The notes beneath the pieces were generated by a model that worked only from the letters and a program-made list of their open reading frames with translations, was not told the origin of the DNA and ran no database searches. From the NCBI RefSeq assembly GCF_016908325.1, contig NZ_JAFBDR010000006.1, positions 113,519 to 177,518 on the forward strand: a stretch of DNA of 64,000 nucleotides. The letters run 5' to 3'. The DNA is from Aquibacillus albus (GTDB lineage Bacteria; Bacillota; Bacilli; Bacillales; Amphibacillaceae). A program made the translations under genes and the position numbers. Shown one piece after another: positions 25,157 through 35,184 of the stretch; within the stretch, counting starts at the first letter, position 1; the number at the start of each line of letters is the position of its first letter.

Positions 25157-26727
25157 GTGGAATTCCCTCCCTTATTGTCCATTCGCTCTGTGTCACCTGT
25201 TTGGGTATATTTCGGACGTTTAGTAAGCATCGTAATTGGAGCTCTAATAACTAAGTCCTTCCAATCACCATAAAAACTAGGTGCGAATGGTGCTGAATAC
25301 GGAACACCAAGGCTCTTCAAGTTAACTAAATGAATATTAAGGGCAATATAACCAAGAATGATACCGTATAACCCGAGAACAGAAGCAATTAACATGAATC
25401 CAAATCTCAGCATGCGGAAAGATAGTGCCATACCATATGACGGCATAGAAAAGGATGCTATTGCTGTAAGAGCAACAATAATAACCATAACTGGACTAAC
25501 AATCCCTGCTCTTACCGCAGCCTCCCCAATAACAAGTCCTCCTACAATCCCAATCGTTTGTCCAATTGGTTTTGGTAACCGGATCCCAGCTTCTCGCAAT
25601 AATTCCATCGTTGCTTCCATTAATAAAGCTTCAATCAAGGCAGGAAAAGGAACCCCTTCTCTTGTCGCAGCAAGTGAAAATGCTAATTTTGATGGGATCA
25701 TACCTGGGTGAAAAGAAACAAGAGCTATGTATAGTGATGGTAAAAACACGGCGATAAATGCTGCAACATATCTTAAATAACGAATTAGCGAGCTGACAAT
25801 CCATCTTTCATAATAATCTTCTGGAGACTGTAACGTATTGCCAAATGTCATGGGAGCAATTAAAACAAACGGCGTTCCATCTAACAAGATTGCTATTTTT
25901 CCTTGATCGAGAGCGGATGCTACCTTGTCGGGTCGTTCCGTATGGGAAAGTTGTGGAAAAGGGGATAAAAAATCATCCTCTATCCACTGTTCAATGTAAC
26001 CGGATTCCGGAGCATCATCCAAATCGATCGATTCTAACCGGCGGTTTAATTCTTTTACAAGATCAGGGTTGACAATCCCTTCAATATAAGACACAACTAG
26101 CTGTTTCTTTGACCGTCGCCCCACCTGATAAGCTTTAAATCGCAGATTAGAATCTCGTACACGCCGTCTAACTAAAACCGTGTTTGTTCGAATATTTTCG
26201 ATAAAACCCTCGCGCGGACCCCGAATTAAACCTTCGCTAATTGGTTCTTCTATGCTTCTATTTTCCCATCCCTTTGTTCCTAAAATTAATACCTTGTCAG
26301 TCCCATTTACAAAAAGTGCGGTATCACCGGAGAGGATCGCTAACGATACTTCATCTAAATTGTTCACCACTTTTGATACACTAGAATGGAGTACTTTTTC
26401 ATGTAACGTATTTAGTAATGCATCACCTTTAACTTCTACGTTTTTACCGCTTTCAACAGATTCAATTTGAATCGATTGCATAATTCGATTATCGATGACT
26501 GTTTTGTTTGTTAAGCCTGCTATATAAATGATTGCACACTCTTGATTCGTATTCCCGATCGTAAACTTCCTAGTTATCAAGTCATCCGGTGAGTCATATA
26601 GTTTTTTAATATTTTCAATGTTTTCATCTATCGTTCTAAATAATTGAACCTTAAAATCTTCTTGTTCTGACTGGTTCAATTGATTATTTTGTTGTTTTCT
26701 CTGATTATTAAAATATTTAAAAAACAA
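25153..26727 (-). CDS. Spore germination protein, GerA family
   Basis: A subunit of the germinant receptor (about 524 residues). It has a hydrophilic N-terminal domain (about 1-270), then FHPGMIPSKLAFSLAATREG and PFPALIEALLMEATMELLRE, the strongly conserved GerA signature, and about five membrane helices, ending in a hydrophilic tail. The TTG at 26727 is chosen because AGGCGGGG lies 7 nt before it; the frame extends 22 codons upstream without an RBS. Order A-B-C with overlaps is the standard germinant-receptor operon, expressed in the forespore. I could not identify a convincing sigma-G promoter. Confidence 0.92.
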   Translation of the reverse strand: MFFKYFNNQRKQQNNQLNQSEQEDFKVQLFRTIDENIENIKKLYDSPDDLITRKFTIGNTNQECAIIYIAGLTNKTVIDNRIMQSIQIESVESGKNVEVKGDALLNTLHEKVLHSSVSKVVNNLDEVSLAILSGDTALFVNGTDKVLILGTKGWENRSIEEPISEGLIRGPREGFIENIRTNTVLVRRRVRDSNLRFKAYQVGRRSKKQLVVSYIEGIVNPDLVKELNRRLESIDLDDAPESGYIEQWIEDDFLSPFPQLSHTERPDKVASALDQGKIAILLDGTPFVLIAPMTFGNTLQSPEDYYERWIVSSLIRYLRYVAAFIAVFLPSLYIALVSFHPGMIPSKLAFSLAATREGVPFPALIEALLMEATMELLREAGIRLPKPIGQTIGIVGGLVIGEAAVRAGIVSPVMVIIVALTAIASFSMPSYGMALSFRMLRFGFMLIASVLGLYGIILGYIALNIHLVNLKSLGVPYSAPFAPSFYGDWKDLVIRAPITMLTKRPKYTQTGDTERMDNKGGNST

Positions 26728-26999
26728 GCGACTCCCCGCCTTTCTTGTAGTGTAGATTTTCAAAGTTTGATAATTAAAATACCCGATTAACACTAATACA
26801 GCTTAAGCCTAATTCCTATTATTTACGAAATAGATAGGTCTTAACCATTTTTTCAGTAATATCCTATTAGTGGGACAACCGCCGTTAAACTGAAAAGAAT
26901 TACGAATGGATATAAAAAGGTATTTTGGTCCAAAATTTTTCCATTTTGTTTCGTTTAAAATCACAGTTTGGTTTTATCAAATATTTAGGAGGGTTAATT

Positions 27000-27455
27000 A
27001 TGCCAAGTGGGACTCATTCAGTAGAATTGAATGTTCCAATTGAAACTATTTGGAAGTTTGTTAGTGATATTAACAAATGGGCCCCTTTAGTACCGGGGTA
27101 TGTTAAGCATCAGATTCGTAACCCAAAGCAATCGATATGGGAGTTAACAGGTGAAGTGGGCAATGTACAAAAAAAAGTTAATTTACAAATTGATATTATT
27201 AAATGGCAAGAACCAACGAAGGTAACTTTCGATATAAAAGGATTAAATGAAAAATTCGATGGTGTTGGATATTTTGAAGCCGAAGCACTTTCTAAAACAA
27301 ACACAAAAATTACAGGATATATTAATATTACAACTAGAGGAATGTTAGGAACGATAGTAAATCCAGTACTAACATCTCTCGTTCAAAGAAAAACTTTAGA
27401 ATTAACCGATGCAATGGCCGATAAGCTTGTAAAAGTTAAGTCTGCAACTAAATAG
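27000..27455 (+). CDS. SRPBCC-fold protein, CoxG-like
   Basis: 151-residue cytoplasmic START-like (SRPBCC) protein. It begins MPSGTHSVELNVPIETIWKF and shows VSDINKWAPLVPGY, the usual helix of CoxG/polyketide-cyclase-like members, with an Ile/Leu-rich C-terminal helix. The fold binds hydrophobic ligands or docks to membranes. There are no CO-dehydrogenase genes nearby, so CoxG function is not implied. RBS AGGAGGG precedes the ATG. It is a single gene with its own terminator. Confidence 0.75.
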   Translation: MPSGTHSVELNVPIETIWKFVSDINKWAPLVPGYVKHQIRNPKQSIWELTGEVGNVQKKVNLQIDIIKWQEPTKVTFDIKGLNEKFDGVGYFEAEALSKTNTKITGYINITTRGMLGTIVNPVLTSLVQRKTLELTDAMADKLVKVKSATK

Positions 27456-27465
27456 CCCCGCATGG

Positions 27466-27498
27466 AAAAAGGGCTTTCAATCTAATGAAAGCCCTTTT
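27466..27498 (+). terminator. Terminator after the SRPBCC gene
   Basis: Perfect inverted repeat AAAAGGGCTTTCA / TGAAAGCCCTTTT with a 6-nt loop, 11 bp past the stop. The U-run is within the right arm. Confidence 0.8.
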
Positions 27499-27533
27499 AC
27501 AAAAAGACAAAATAAAAACCACCAACTATGTAT

Positions 27534-27896
27534 TGGTGGAGACGGTGGGAATCGAACCCACGTCCAGAGATATCGCCACTCAGGCTTCTACATGCGTAGT
27601 TGGTATATTATCATTCGCTAACTATTCAGCCTACCAACAGGCTTCCTAGCAGCTAGCCTGATTCATCTCTTCTGTCCATCCCCAGGCGGAGGACAACAGC
27701 GTATCCCACTAAGTTTGAGACCCTTCTATCTACCACATGGGCGATGGTAGGAAGGATCCTTTAGAGCTACTTACGCAGCTGCTAAAGAGTAATTGTTTTC
27801 TTTGCCAGTTATATTTAGGCGAATAACGTTTAACGAGTCGTAACCTCGGCACGCAACCTGAGCTCAATCTACCCCTGTCGAATCCGTAACGTCCCC
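27534..27896 (-). ncRNA. ssrA: Transfer-messenger RNA (tmRNA)
   Basis: Rescues stalled ribosomes together with SmpB, encoded next upstream. The 363-nt RNA starts GGGGACGUUACGGAUUCGAC and ends in the tRNA-like GUUCGAUUCCCACCGUCUCC plus an encoded ACCA end. The tag frame (27771-27806) begins at the resume codon GGC after UAUAACUG and reads GKENNYSLAAA then UAA, so the degradation tag is AGKENNYSLAAA with its first Ala from the charged tmRNA. Total length equals that of B. subtilis ssrA, though the tag is shorter than that species' 14 encoded residues. The hydrophobic LAAA end is the ClpXP recognition signal. Confidence 0.97.
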
Positions 27897-28038
27897 ATGA
27901 TAAAAAGGGTACAACGGAAAAGGAATAGCGAACTCTTCGCTTACTATTCAATTGTTAATCATAACGACATAATTAATTATAACAAATATAGCTCAAATTT
28001 CAAGTAATGCTAACTGGTAATGACTGCTAATCATTTGA

Positions 28039-28500
28039 TTAATAACGTTCCTTTATCGCACGATCCATATCACGCTTCGCTTGCTTTTGCTTTAAATCCT
28101 CACGCTTGTCGTACTTCTTTTTCCCTTTACCTAATCCAATTAACATTTTAGCAACACCATTTTTAACATAGATTTTCAAGGGTACTAAGGAATAACCTTG
28201 CTGTTGTGTTTCTCCAATAAGCTTGTCTATTTGCTTACGGTGAAGCAATAATTTTCGTGTTCGGGTTGGATCATGATTAAAGCGATTCCCTTGCTCATAG
28301 GGAGAAATGTGCAAATTATGCAACCATGCTTCCCCACGATCAATTCTTGCAAAGCTATCCTTCATGTTTACTCTGCCTGCACGGATTGATTTTATTTCGG
28401 TTCCTTGTAATACAAGTCCTGCTTCATAGGTTTCTTCTATAAAAAAATCATGATTTGCTTTTCTATTTTGTGCTAATACTTTTCCCTGACCTTTTGGCAT
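28039..28500 (-). CDS. smpB: SsrA-binding protein SmpB
   Basis: Binds the tRNA-like domain of tmRNA and delivers it to stalled ribosomes. The 153-residue product has the OB-fold landmarks [38 protein letters not shown] and HRKQIDKL, and a basic C-terminal tail ([20 protein letters not shown]) that enters the mRNA channel. ATG 28500 is preceded by GGAGG at 7 nt. It lies directly before ssrA, as in B. subtilis. Confidence 0.97.
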   Translation of the reverse strand: MPKGQGKVLAQNRKANHDFFIEETYEAGLVLQGTEIKSIRAGRVNMKDSFARIDRGEAWLHNLHISPYEQGNRFNHDPTRTRKLLLHRKQIDKLIGETQQQGYSLVPLKIYVKNGVAKMLIGLGKGKKKYDKREDLKQKQAKRDMDRAIKERY

Positions 28501-28676
28501 AACCAATCCTCCTATTCTCCGTGAAATTTATTTTAACAGATATAAGGGGTTATTCCAATTTTTTCGCGTGATTAGAAAACCTACATTAATACTTAACGAA
28601 GCCTAAAGTAATGGACATTTCTTTAATTTTTATGAGAAACTAAGAAAAGAAAAAGCTTTTTGGGGGGAAGAAAGTA

Positions 28677-29546
28677 GTGAGCCAAAACACGTTACAATTA
28701 AGGAAACTAACCATCGACGATTTCGAACTTGTTCAAAACATGAACACGAAGGTAGAAGATGATTACATATTACATATCTACCCAAATTTAGTGGAATCAA
28801 ACACGCATGCAATGTATGGATTGTTTGAACAAGGTCAACTGTTGGCAATTGCAGGATACAGCCTATTTCCAGGTGGATATGCAATGCTTGGTCGACTAAG
28901 AAGTGATAAAAGTCTATTATCCAAAGGGAATGCAACGGAAATTTTAAGTAAAATCAAAGCAGAACTAGAATTGAATCCATCAATTAAATGGATAGGGGCA
29001 AATACAAACATTGGTAATAAGCCTGCAAGACGTGTGCTTGATAAAATAGGATTTCATCCCTTTACAAAGCTTTATTCCTATCCGGTAAAAGATAAATCTT
29101 TATTACAAGGAAGGAATGGTCCAATTTGGAACGAAGTCGATTCCATTAAAGAAAAGAGAGCATTACTTGAATCAATCAAAGATCATTCTCCTGACGGGGT
29201 TTATCCATATGAAATTTTTTATCCTTTTCCATTCAGCTCAGATTTAATAACAGATGAAAAGTTACAAGCTGCTACGTTTTACCAAAACCAAACACAAGAT
29301 CGATTTATAGTGATTGAACAGGATGAAAAGCATGAAAAATTTGCACAAGTGAAGTACTTTTGGGATGACCATTTTGAACAGCCAGGCTTATGGGATACTG
29401 CCTTTCACTATATAAATGAGCAATCAGAACCAATGAGGGCTTGGATGGACTTTTCAGAAAAAGGGTATGCTAACATTCCAAATATCGATGCCTTTGAAGT
29501 AAGTGACGGATGGGTATTATATGGAAAATGGGTAGCAAAAGAATAG
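28677..29546 (+). CDS. GNAT-family N-acetyltransferase
   Basis: 289-residue protein. The N-terminal half (about 8-140) is a GNAT fold: QLRKLTIDDFELVQ start, GGYAMLGRLRSDKSLLSKG at the acetyl-CoA loop region, and NKPARRVLDKIGFHPF as the closing helix-strand. The C-terminal half (150-289) is unassigned and rich in aromatics. GTG start follows a GGGGGGAAG RBS. It interrupts the smpB-rnr block on the opposite strand. Acceptor substrate unknown. Confidence 0.8.
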   Translation: MSQNTLQLRKLTIDDFELVQNMNTKVEDDYILHIYPNLVESNTHAMYGLFEQGQLLAIAGYSLFPGGYAMLGRLRSDKSLLSKGNATEILSKIKAELELNPSIKWIGANTNIGNKPARRVLDKIGFHPFTKLYSYPVKDKSLLQGRNGPIWNEVDSIKEKRALLESIKDHSPDGVYPYEIFYPFPFSSDLITDEKLQAATFYQNQTQDRFIVIEQDEKHEKFAQVKYFWDDHFEQPGLWDTAFHYINEQSEPMRAWMDFSEKGYANIPNIDAFEVSDGWVLYGKWVAKE

Positions 29547-29575
29547 ACGTGGGCGAATTCCACGTCTATTTTTTC
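29544..29575 (+). terminator. Terminator after the GNAT gene
   Basis: Stem TAGACGTGG / CCACGTCTA with a 7-nt loop followed by TTTTTTCTTC. It overlaps the stop of the convergent rnr gene. Confidence 0.85.
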
Positions 29576-31854
29576 TTCTTTTTCTTGCCTTTGTTTTTCT
29601 TTTTTGGTGATCCTTTTTGTGACCGTTCCTTTCCTTTCGGCGGCTTCACCTTCCCACTAGATTTAGTAGTCTTTGCGGAAATGACTTTCGGTCGTTCAGG
29701 TGCTATCCGAGCTTTCCGTGGCTTCATGCCTACAATTTCAAAATCAATCACACGCTCTTCTAAGTTAACATTGGCCACTTTTACTGTAGTCGCATCACCG
29801 ATACGGAAGATATTTCCGGTTCGTTCTCCAATCATTGCATAAGACCGTTCATCAAAATAATAATAATCATCGGTCAAGTAACTAACATGAACAAGCCCCT
29901 CTACCGTATTAGGTAACTCAACAAATAATCCGAAGTTTGTCACAGAGCTAATCACGCCATCAAATTCTTCTCCAATTTTATCTTGCATATACTCTGCTTT
30001 TTTCAAGTCGTCTGTTTCACGTTCTGCATCAACAGCAGCACGTTCTTTTTCCGATGAATGTCGCGCAATATCAGGCATTTTTTCCTTCCAGTGCTGTTGC
30101 GTTTTTTCATCTAATTGCTTGTTTACTAAATACGTTCGAATTAAACGGTGCACAATTAAATCTGGATAACGACGAATCGGCGACGTAAAGTGTGTGTAAA
30201 AATCTGTTGCTAGACCAAAGTGACCAATACTGTTCGGATCATACTTCGCTTGCTTCATCGATCGCAGCATCAGCTTCGAAATAATCAATTCTTCCTGTTC
30301 CCCTTGCACTTCATCTAATACTTTTTGTAGTGCTTGTGGATGCACTTCATTTGACGTTCCTTTTACCACATATCCTAAATTCGCAATAAATTCAAAGAAA
30401 TGCTGCAGCTTGGATGGCTCAGGGTCCTCATGAATCCGGTGGATAAAAGGTACGTCCATCCAATGGAAGTGCTCGGCTACTGTCTCATTAGCTGCAAGCA
30501 TAAACTCCTCAATTAATCGCTCTGCGACAGAACGTTCACGTAAAACAACGTCTGTTGCCTTCCCTTCATCATCAACTAAAACTTGCGCTTCCTTAAAGTC
30601 AAAATCAATTGCTCCACGACCAAAACGCTTCTTACGAAGGACTGCAGCTAAGTTTTCCATGTCCTGAAACATTGGAACTAAGTCTTTGTATCGATCAATC
30701 ACTTCTTCATCTTTATCAACCAATATTTTATTTACGTCTTTATAGGTCATTCGCTCATTTGTTTTGATCACACTTTGAAAAATCTCATGCTCTACTACTT
30801 CGCCATCTGGGCTAATTTCCATTTCACAGCCTAACGTCAAACGGTCTACTTGTGGATTCAAAGAACAAATCCCATTGGAAAGTCGATGTGGAATCATTGG
30901 AATAACACGGTCAACTAAGTAAACACTTGTTGCGCGGTCGGCCGCTTCTTTATCAATTGGCGAATCTTCTTCAACATAATACGTAACGTCAGCAATATAA
31001 ACTCCCAATTTATAATTGCCATTGTCCAGCTTCTTCACTGTAACCGCATCATCTAAATCCTTTGCGTCTGCCCCATCAATCGTCACAATCATTTCATCCC
31101 GAAGATCTCGTCGATTAGCAATTTCCTCTTCGGTAATGGATTCTGGTGTATTAGCAGCATGATCCAATACCTCTTCTGGAAATTCAACTGCGATGCCATG
31201 CTTATAAATAATCGAAATAATGTCCATCCCTGGGTCATTTTTATGACCAAGAATTTGGACAACTTCCCCTTCTGCACTCATCCTTGCTTCAGGATATTTC
31301 GTAATTCTAACAATGACTTTATGTCCGTTTACTGCTCCCATAGAAGCATTTTTCGGGATAAAAATATCATTTGGGATACGCTTGTCATCAGCGATTACGA
31401 AACCAAAATTTCCATTATCGTCATAGGTACCTATTAATTCTGTAACCGCTCTTTCTAGGATACGGATGACTACCCCTTCTGGTCGTTTGCCTTGTTCATC
31501 TCTTCCTTCAATCCGAACGAGTACTCGGTCATTATTCATTGCCGATTGTAGGTCAGCATGATTAATATACACATCATCCTGCCCCTCTTCATCAGGGATA
31601 AGAAACGCGAAACCTTTGGCGTGCATTTGAATTTTTCCTCTAATTAAATTCATTCGCTCTGGGGGACCATATCGATTCTTTCTCGTTCGAACCAATTCTC
31701 CCTTTTCTTCTAATTCATTTAACACTTTCATTAATTCTTTAAATTGTTCAGCATCTTGAAGCTCCAAAACTTCCTCAATTTCTTGAACACTTAAAGGTTT
31801 AGAAGCATTTACTCGAAAATATTCCAAGATGCTTTGTTTCATTTGATCACTCAA
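29566..31854 (-). CDS. rnr: Ribonuclease R
   Basis: Processive 3'-5' exoribonuclease that degrades structured RNA and, with tmRNA, non-stop mRNAs. The 762-residue product has an N-terminal helix-turn-helix region (1-70), cold-shock domains (about 75-215), the RNB catalytic domain with [12 protein letters not shown], an S1 domain ([20 protein letters not shown], about 630-710) and a Lys-rich C-terminal tail. TTG start with GGAGGG 7 nt upstream. Conserved neighbour of smpB and secG. Confidence 0.97.
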   Translation of the reverse strand: MSDQMKQSILEYFRVNASKPLSVQEIEEVLELQDAEQFKELMKVLNELEEKGELVRTRKNRYGPPERMNLIRGKIQMHAKGFAFLIPDEEGQDDVYINHADLQSAMNNDRVLVRIEGRDEQGKRPEGVVIRILERAVTELIGTYDDNGNFGFVIADDKRIPNDIFIPKNASMGAVNGHKVIVRITKYPEARMSAEGEVVQILGHKNDPGMDIISIIYKHGIAVEFPEEVLDHAANTPESITEEEIANRRDLRDEMIVTIDGADAKDLDDAVTVKKLDNGNYKLGVYIADVTYYVEEDSPIDKEAADRATSVYLVDRVIPMIPHRLSNGICSLNPQVDRLTLGCEMEISPDGEVVEHEIFQSVIKTNERMTYKDVNKILVDKDEEVIDRYKDLVPMFQDMENLAAVLRKKRFGRGAIDFDFKEAQVLVDDEGKATDVVLRERSVAERLIEEFMLAANETVAEHFHWMDVPFIHRIHEDPEPSKLQHFFEFIANLGYVVKGTSNEVHPQALQKVLDEVQGEQEELIISKLMLRSMKQAKYDPNSIGHFGLATDFYTHFTSPIRRYPDLIVHRLIRTYLVNKQLDEKTQQHWKEKMPDIARHSSEKERAAVDAERETDDLKKAEYMQDKIGEEFDGVISSVTNFGLFVELPNTVEGLVHVSYLTDDYYYFDERSYAMIGERTGNIFRIGDATTVKVANVNLEERVIDFEIVGMKPRKARIAPERPKVISAKTTKSSGKVKPPKGKERSQKGSPKKKNKGKKKKKK

Positions 31855-31908
31855 GGCTCACCCTCCTTTACTACTTAAAATAACCTATTTTTCTATTGTT
31901 AGTATGGC

Positions 31909-32652
31909 TTAAGACCAGTCTAACGATTCTAAAAACTGATAAATATCTTCATGCAGCTGATCTTTTTCCTTATCCAATGTAATCACATGCCCTGAATCTT
32001 CGTACCATTTTAAATCCTTTTGATCTGCTTCAACATTCTCATATATGTAAGTAGCACTTGCTGTATTAATCATTTGATCCTTTCTTGCTTGTACGACAAA
32101 GGTAGGAGCATAAATGGTGTCCACCTCTTCTTTGACTTCAGTGATAAGCCCCCCTAGCCGATGAAAAAGATCTTTTGAACCCTCCATTAATTGTTCTACT
32201 TCTTCTTCAATCGTAGCTTCATTTTTTTTCTCTAATTGTTTGTATTCGGTAGAGAATTGCTTAAATCCTTTCGTAAGCTGTGTTTCATTATCAAAAAACA
32301 TTGGTGCACACATTGGAATAACGCCCATCATTGGCTCTGAATAAGCTAACTTTAAGCCGAGAACTCCTCCAAGTGATAATCCAGCTACCGCTATTTCTTT
32401 ATGCCCAATTTGCCGTAAATGATTTAAGGCTTGCTGCACATCCTCCCACCACTGATTCGGATTAGATGCAATTAAATCCTCTGGTGGTGCACCATGCCCT
32501 CGATAAATCGGGGCATGACAAGTATACCCTTTCTTTTGTAAAAATCTACCTAACATACGGACATCAGCTGTATGTCCTGTAAATCCATGTAATAATAATA
32601 CCGCTCGTTTTCCGGCTTCAAACGTGAACGGTTGTGGTTGTTTTACTTTCAT
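31909..32652 (-). CDS. est: Carboxylesterase, alpha/beta hydrolase
   Basis: 247-residue serine esterase of the Est30/YvaK type, hydrolysing short-chain monoesters. LLHGFTGHTADVRMLG provides the oxyanion region, GLSLGG the nucleophile Ser (about 94), and EDSGHVITLDKEKDQ the catalytic His near the end. It stands between secG and rnr as in B. subtilis and Geobacillus, where the family is well characterised. Confidence 0.92.
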   Translation of the reverse strand: MKVKQPQPFTFEAGKRAVLLLHGFTGHTADVRMLGRFLQKKGYTCHAPIYRGHGAPPEDLIASNPNQWWEDVQQALNHLRQIGHKEIAVAGLSLGGVLGLKLAYSEPMMGVIPMCAPMFFDNETQLTKGFKQFSTEYKQLEKKNEATIEEEVEQLMEGSKDLFHRLGGLITEVKEEVDTIYAPTFVVQARKDQMINTASATYIYENVEADQKDLKWYEDSGHVITLDKEKDQLHEDIYQFLESLDWS

Positions 32653-32846
32653 GGTGAAACTTCATCTCCTCGAGTTCTTTATATTATAGCCTAATCCAAT
32701 CGTAACAAAGTTATCCATATTTTACTTTTCGTGTGCATTTTTAGAAACTTGGCTAGGCCAACCCTAAACTTAGTGCTTTCTTTCATCTTCTTCCTATCTT
32801 AACCCTCAACTAAAAAAACATTAAGACTCAATCTTAAAAAATAAAT

Positions 32847-32875
32847 AATCCCCTACCATTTTATGGTAAGGGATT
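32847..32875 (-). terminator. Terminator after secG
   Basis: Arms AATCCCCTACCAT / ATGGTAAGGGATT (one mismatch) around a 3-nt loop, followed on the minus strand by ATTTATTTTTT. It lies about 60 bp past the secG stop. Confidence 0.75.
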
Positions 32876-32934
32876 TTCGGGATTTTTTATGGTTTTAAAA
32901 GTCGAAGGTCTTTCTTAAGTACCACGTATATATC

Positions 32935-33174
32935 CTATAGTATATACCCTAAGAAAAACGTTAGGACGAATAGCAATACACCTGTAACAATTGTTAAACG
33001 GTGTAAAACAGCGTCAATACCCCGAGCTTTTTGCTTTCCAAATAACTGCTCAGCTCCACCGGAAATGGCTCCTGATAATCCTGCGCTTTTTCCAGATTGT
33101 AATAAAACTAAAACAATAAGAGCAATTGCATCAATAACTAATAACGTTACCGCAACTCCAACCATGTTGCGCAC
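32935..33174 (-). CDS. secG: Preprotein translocase subunit SecG
   Basis: 79-residue membrane subunit that assists SecYE-SecA protein export. Two hydrophobic helices (about 4-26 and 58-78) flank the conserved cytoplasmic loop [20 protein letters not shown] followed by [19 protein letters not shown] lies before the ATG. First gene of the secG-est-rnr-smpB block. Confidence 0.97.
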   Translation of the reverse strand: MRNMVGVAVTLLVIDAIALIVLVLLQSGKSAGLSGAISGGAEQLFGKQKARGIDAVLHRLTIVTGVLLFVLTFFLGYIL

Positions 33175-33315
33175 ACCTCCTAAAACGCACTAATACATAA
33201 TGATAATGTAGCATAAAGGTAGTCCCTTTAGCAAGTTTAATTTATATGGAATGGAAACGATTCCGTCCTACTTGTATACTGAGGATAAAACCTCTACAGG
33301 AAAAGAGGGATAGAC

Positions 33316-34248
33316 ATGAATAAGGAAAATTATTGGTTAACAATGCGTGATGGTCACAGTATTTATATGCAAAAATGGGAAGATTCAAGTTTAGAACCAA
33401 AAGGACTTATCCAAATCGCGCACGGAATGGTCGATCATATTAATCGTTATGATAACTTTGCAACTTACTTTGCTAAAAAAGGATACATTGTTTATGGGAA
33501 TGACCACCGCGGACACGGGAAAACTGGACAAAAATATGACACTATCGGGTTTTCCTCAAATGAAAATGGATTTGAACGAATGTCTGAAGATTTAGTTGAA
33601 ATCACACAGAATATAACAAACAGTTATCCAACATTGCCGATTTTTTTATTAGGACATAGCTTTGGTTCTTTTTTAGTAAGGTATTATATTCAGTCACATA
33701 GTGAGATGCTAGCTGGTGTCATATTATCTGGAACTGGTCATCAACCAACCGTTATCCTGAAGTTATTAAAACAACTTGCAAAACGAGAAATAAAAAAGAA
33801 AGGGGCAAAAACACCTTCACACCGTTTAAATAAGTTAATTTTTGGAAATTACGAACGAACGGTTCCAGGTGCTCAAACCAACTTTGATTGGTTATCTAGA
33901 GACCGAAGTGAGGTTAAAAAATATATCGATGATCCGCATACAGGTTTCATTCCTTCCACGACTTTCTATTTTGATATGTTTCATGGCATGAGTTTAATGG
34001 CAAAAAATAGGAATATTGCACAAATTAAAAAGAATTTACCGATGTTGTTTATTAGTGGTGATCAAGATCCTGTTGGAAATAAATCCAAAGGTGTTAAACA
34101 GGCAATTACACAATATCAAAAACACGAAATGGAAAATATCGAATACATTTTTTACGAAAAAAGTCGTCATGAAGTACTAAACGAAATAAATAAACAACAA
34201 GTCTATGATGATATAAATCAATGGATAGGAAAAATAATCGAACAGTAA
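33316..34248 (+). CDS. Lysophospholipase/monoglyceride lipase-like alpha/beta hydrolase
   Basis: 310-residue serine hydrolase without a signal peptide. IAHGMVDHINRYDNFATYF is the oxyanion-hole region, GNDHRGHGKTG is typical of lysophospholipase-like members, GHSFGS holds the nucleophile Ser, SGDQDPVG the acid and SRHEVLNE the catalytic His. It is monocistronic, RBS AAGAGG, and not closely related to the esterase at 31909. Confidence 0.85.
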   Translation: MNKENYWLTMRDGHSIYMQKWEDSSLEPKGLIQIAHGMVDHINRYDNFATYFAKKGYIVYGNDHRGHGKTGQKYDTIGFSSNENGFERMSEDLVEITQNITNSYPTLPIFLLGHSFGSFLVRYYIQSHSEMLAGVILSGTGHQPTVILKLLKQLAKREIKKKGAKTPSHRLNKLIFGNYERTVPGAQTNFDWLSRDRSEVKKYIDDPHTGFIPSTTFYFDMFHGMSLMAKNRNIAQIKKNLPMLFISGDQDPVGNKSKGVKQAITQYQKHEMENIEYIFYEKSRHEVLNEINKQQVYDDINQWIGKIIEQ

Positions 34249-34431
34249 CAATAACGATTGCAACCCATTGCCATCTGTATATATAGTCAATTGTCTGATT
34301 CGAAGACAATTGACTATATTTGATTGTTTTTGACAAAATGTAAACTTTTGTGACTTTTTATGATTGAAAAGTGAAAAGGTTTGCTTTATTATTTATTTGA
34401 GCCTTACGAAAAAGTCAGGAGGATTATTTCC

Positions 34432-35184
34432 GTGCTTACTCCTAAACGTCACCAATTAATCTTGGATTTCATTGACAAACATAATACAGTGACTATTCAA
34501 GATTTAGTAGAACTTACAGATGCATCTGAATCGACAATTCGAAGAGACTTGAGTGAATTAGAGCGCCTTGAAAAAATCGAAAGAGTCCATGGTGGAGCTA
34601 CATTAAAGCACAGTAAAAACCAAGAATTAAGCTTTCCAGAAAAGGCAACGAAATATATCGATGAAAAAAAAGGGATTGCCAAATGTGCAGCTAGCTTTGT
34701 GGAACCGAATGAATGTATTTACTTAGATGCTGGAACAACTACATTTGAAATGATTCCTTATTTAGCACAACAAAATGTCATAGTTGTTACAAATGGTTTA
34801 ACACATTTAGAAGCACTTGGACGTTATGAAATATCCACGTATTTACTCGGAGGTTTTGTAAAGCATAATACGAGAGCACTAATAGGAAGCGGAGCAATCA
34901 GTAGTTTGAATAACTACCGTTTTGATAAATGCTTTCTAGGAGTAAATGGAGTACACGAGCATTATGGGTACACTACTCCTGACCCAGAAGAAGCAATGAT
35001 CAAACGGTCAGTTCTAGAACTAGCACAGCAGCAATTTGTATTGGCAGATCATACCAAACTTAATACGATTTCGTTTGCCAACATCGCTGACATTCATCAG
35101 GCAACAATGATAACGAATGAGAAAGTGGATGTGGATGTGACTCCATTTCAAAATAAAACAAGCGTAAAGGTTGTGTCGTTATGA
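34432..35184 (+). CDS. fruR: DeoR-family repressor of the fructose operon
   Basis: 250-residue transcription factor. The N-terminal DeoR helix-turn-helix reads TPKRHQLILDFIDKHNTVTI and ESTIRRDLSELE, and the C-terminal sensor has YLDAGTTTFEMIPYL and KCFLGVNGVHEHYG. The family senses phosphorylated sugars, and FruR homologues respond to fructose-1-phosphate. GTG 34432 lies 8-9 nt after AGGAGG; the frame extends further upstream without an RBS. It overlaps fruK by 4 bp (ATGA), so it is the first gene of the fru-pts operon and probably autoregulated. Confidence 0.93.
   Translation: MLTPKRHQLILDFIDKHNTVTIQDLVELTDASESTIRRDLSELERLEKIERVHGGATLKHSKNQELSFPEKATKYIDEKKGIAKCAASFVEPNECIYLDAGTTTFEMIPYLAQQNVIVVTNGLTHLEALGRYEISTYLLGGFVKHNTRALIGSGAISSLNNYRFDKCFLGVNGVHEHYGYTTPDPEEAMIKRSVLELAQQQFVLADHTKLNTISFANIADIHQATMITNEKVDVDVTPFQNKTSVKVVSL

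Noticed and set aside
26728..26900. Sigma-G promoter for the gerA-type operon
   Set aside because: Expected biologically, but no -35/-10 pair with the right sequences and spacing could be identified.
27771..27806. Alternative tmRNA tag frame shifted by one base
   Set aside because: It reaches a stop after seven codons without the hydrophobic LAAA end that ClpXP needs, whereas the GGC frame gives it.
33250..33263. GGAAACGATTCC palindrome as a cre before the lipase-like gene
   Set aside because: It matches cre at only 11 of 14 positions and lacks both terminal CA/TG pairs; it may be an operator for another regulator, but nothing supports a name.
34328..34360. TTGACA as the fruR promoter -35
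   Set aside because: No -10 hexamer lies at 16-18 bp; TATGAT is 23 bp away, too far.
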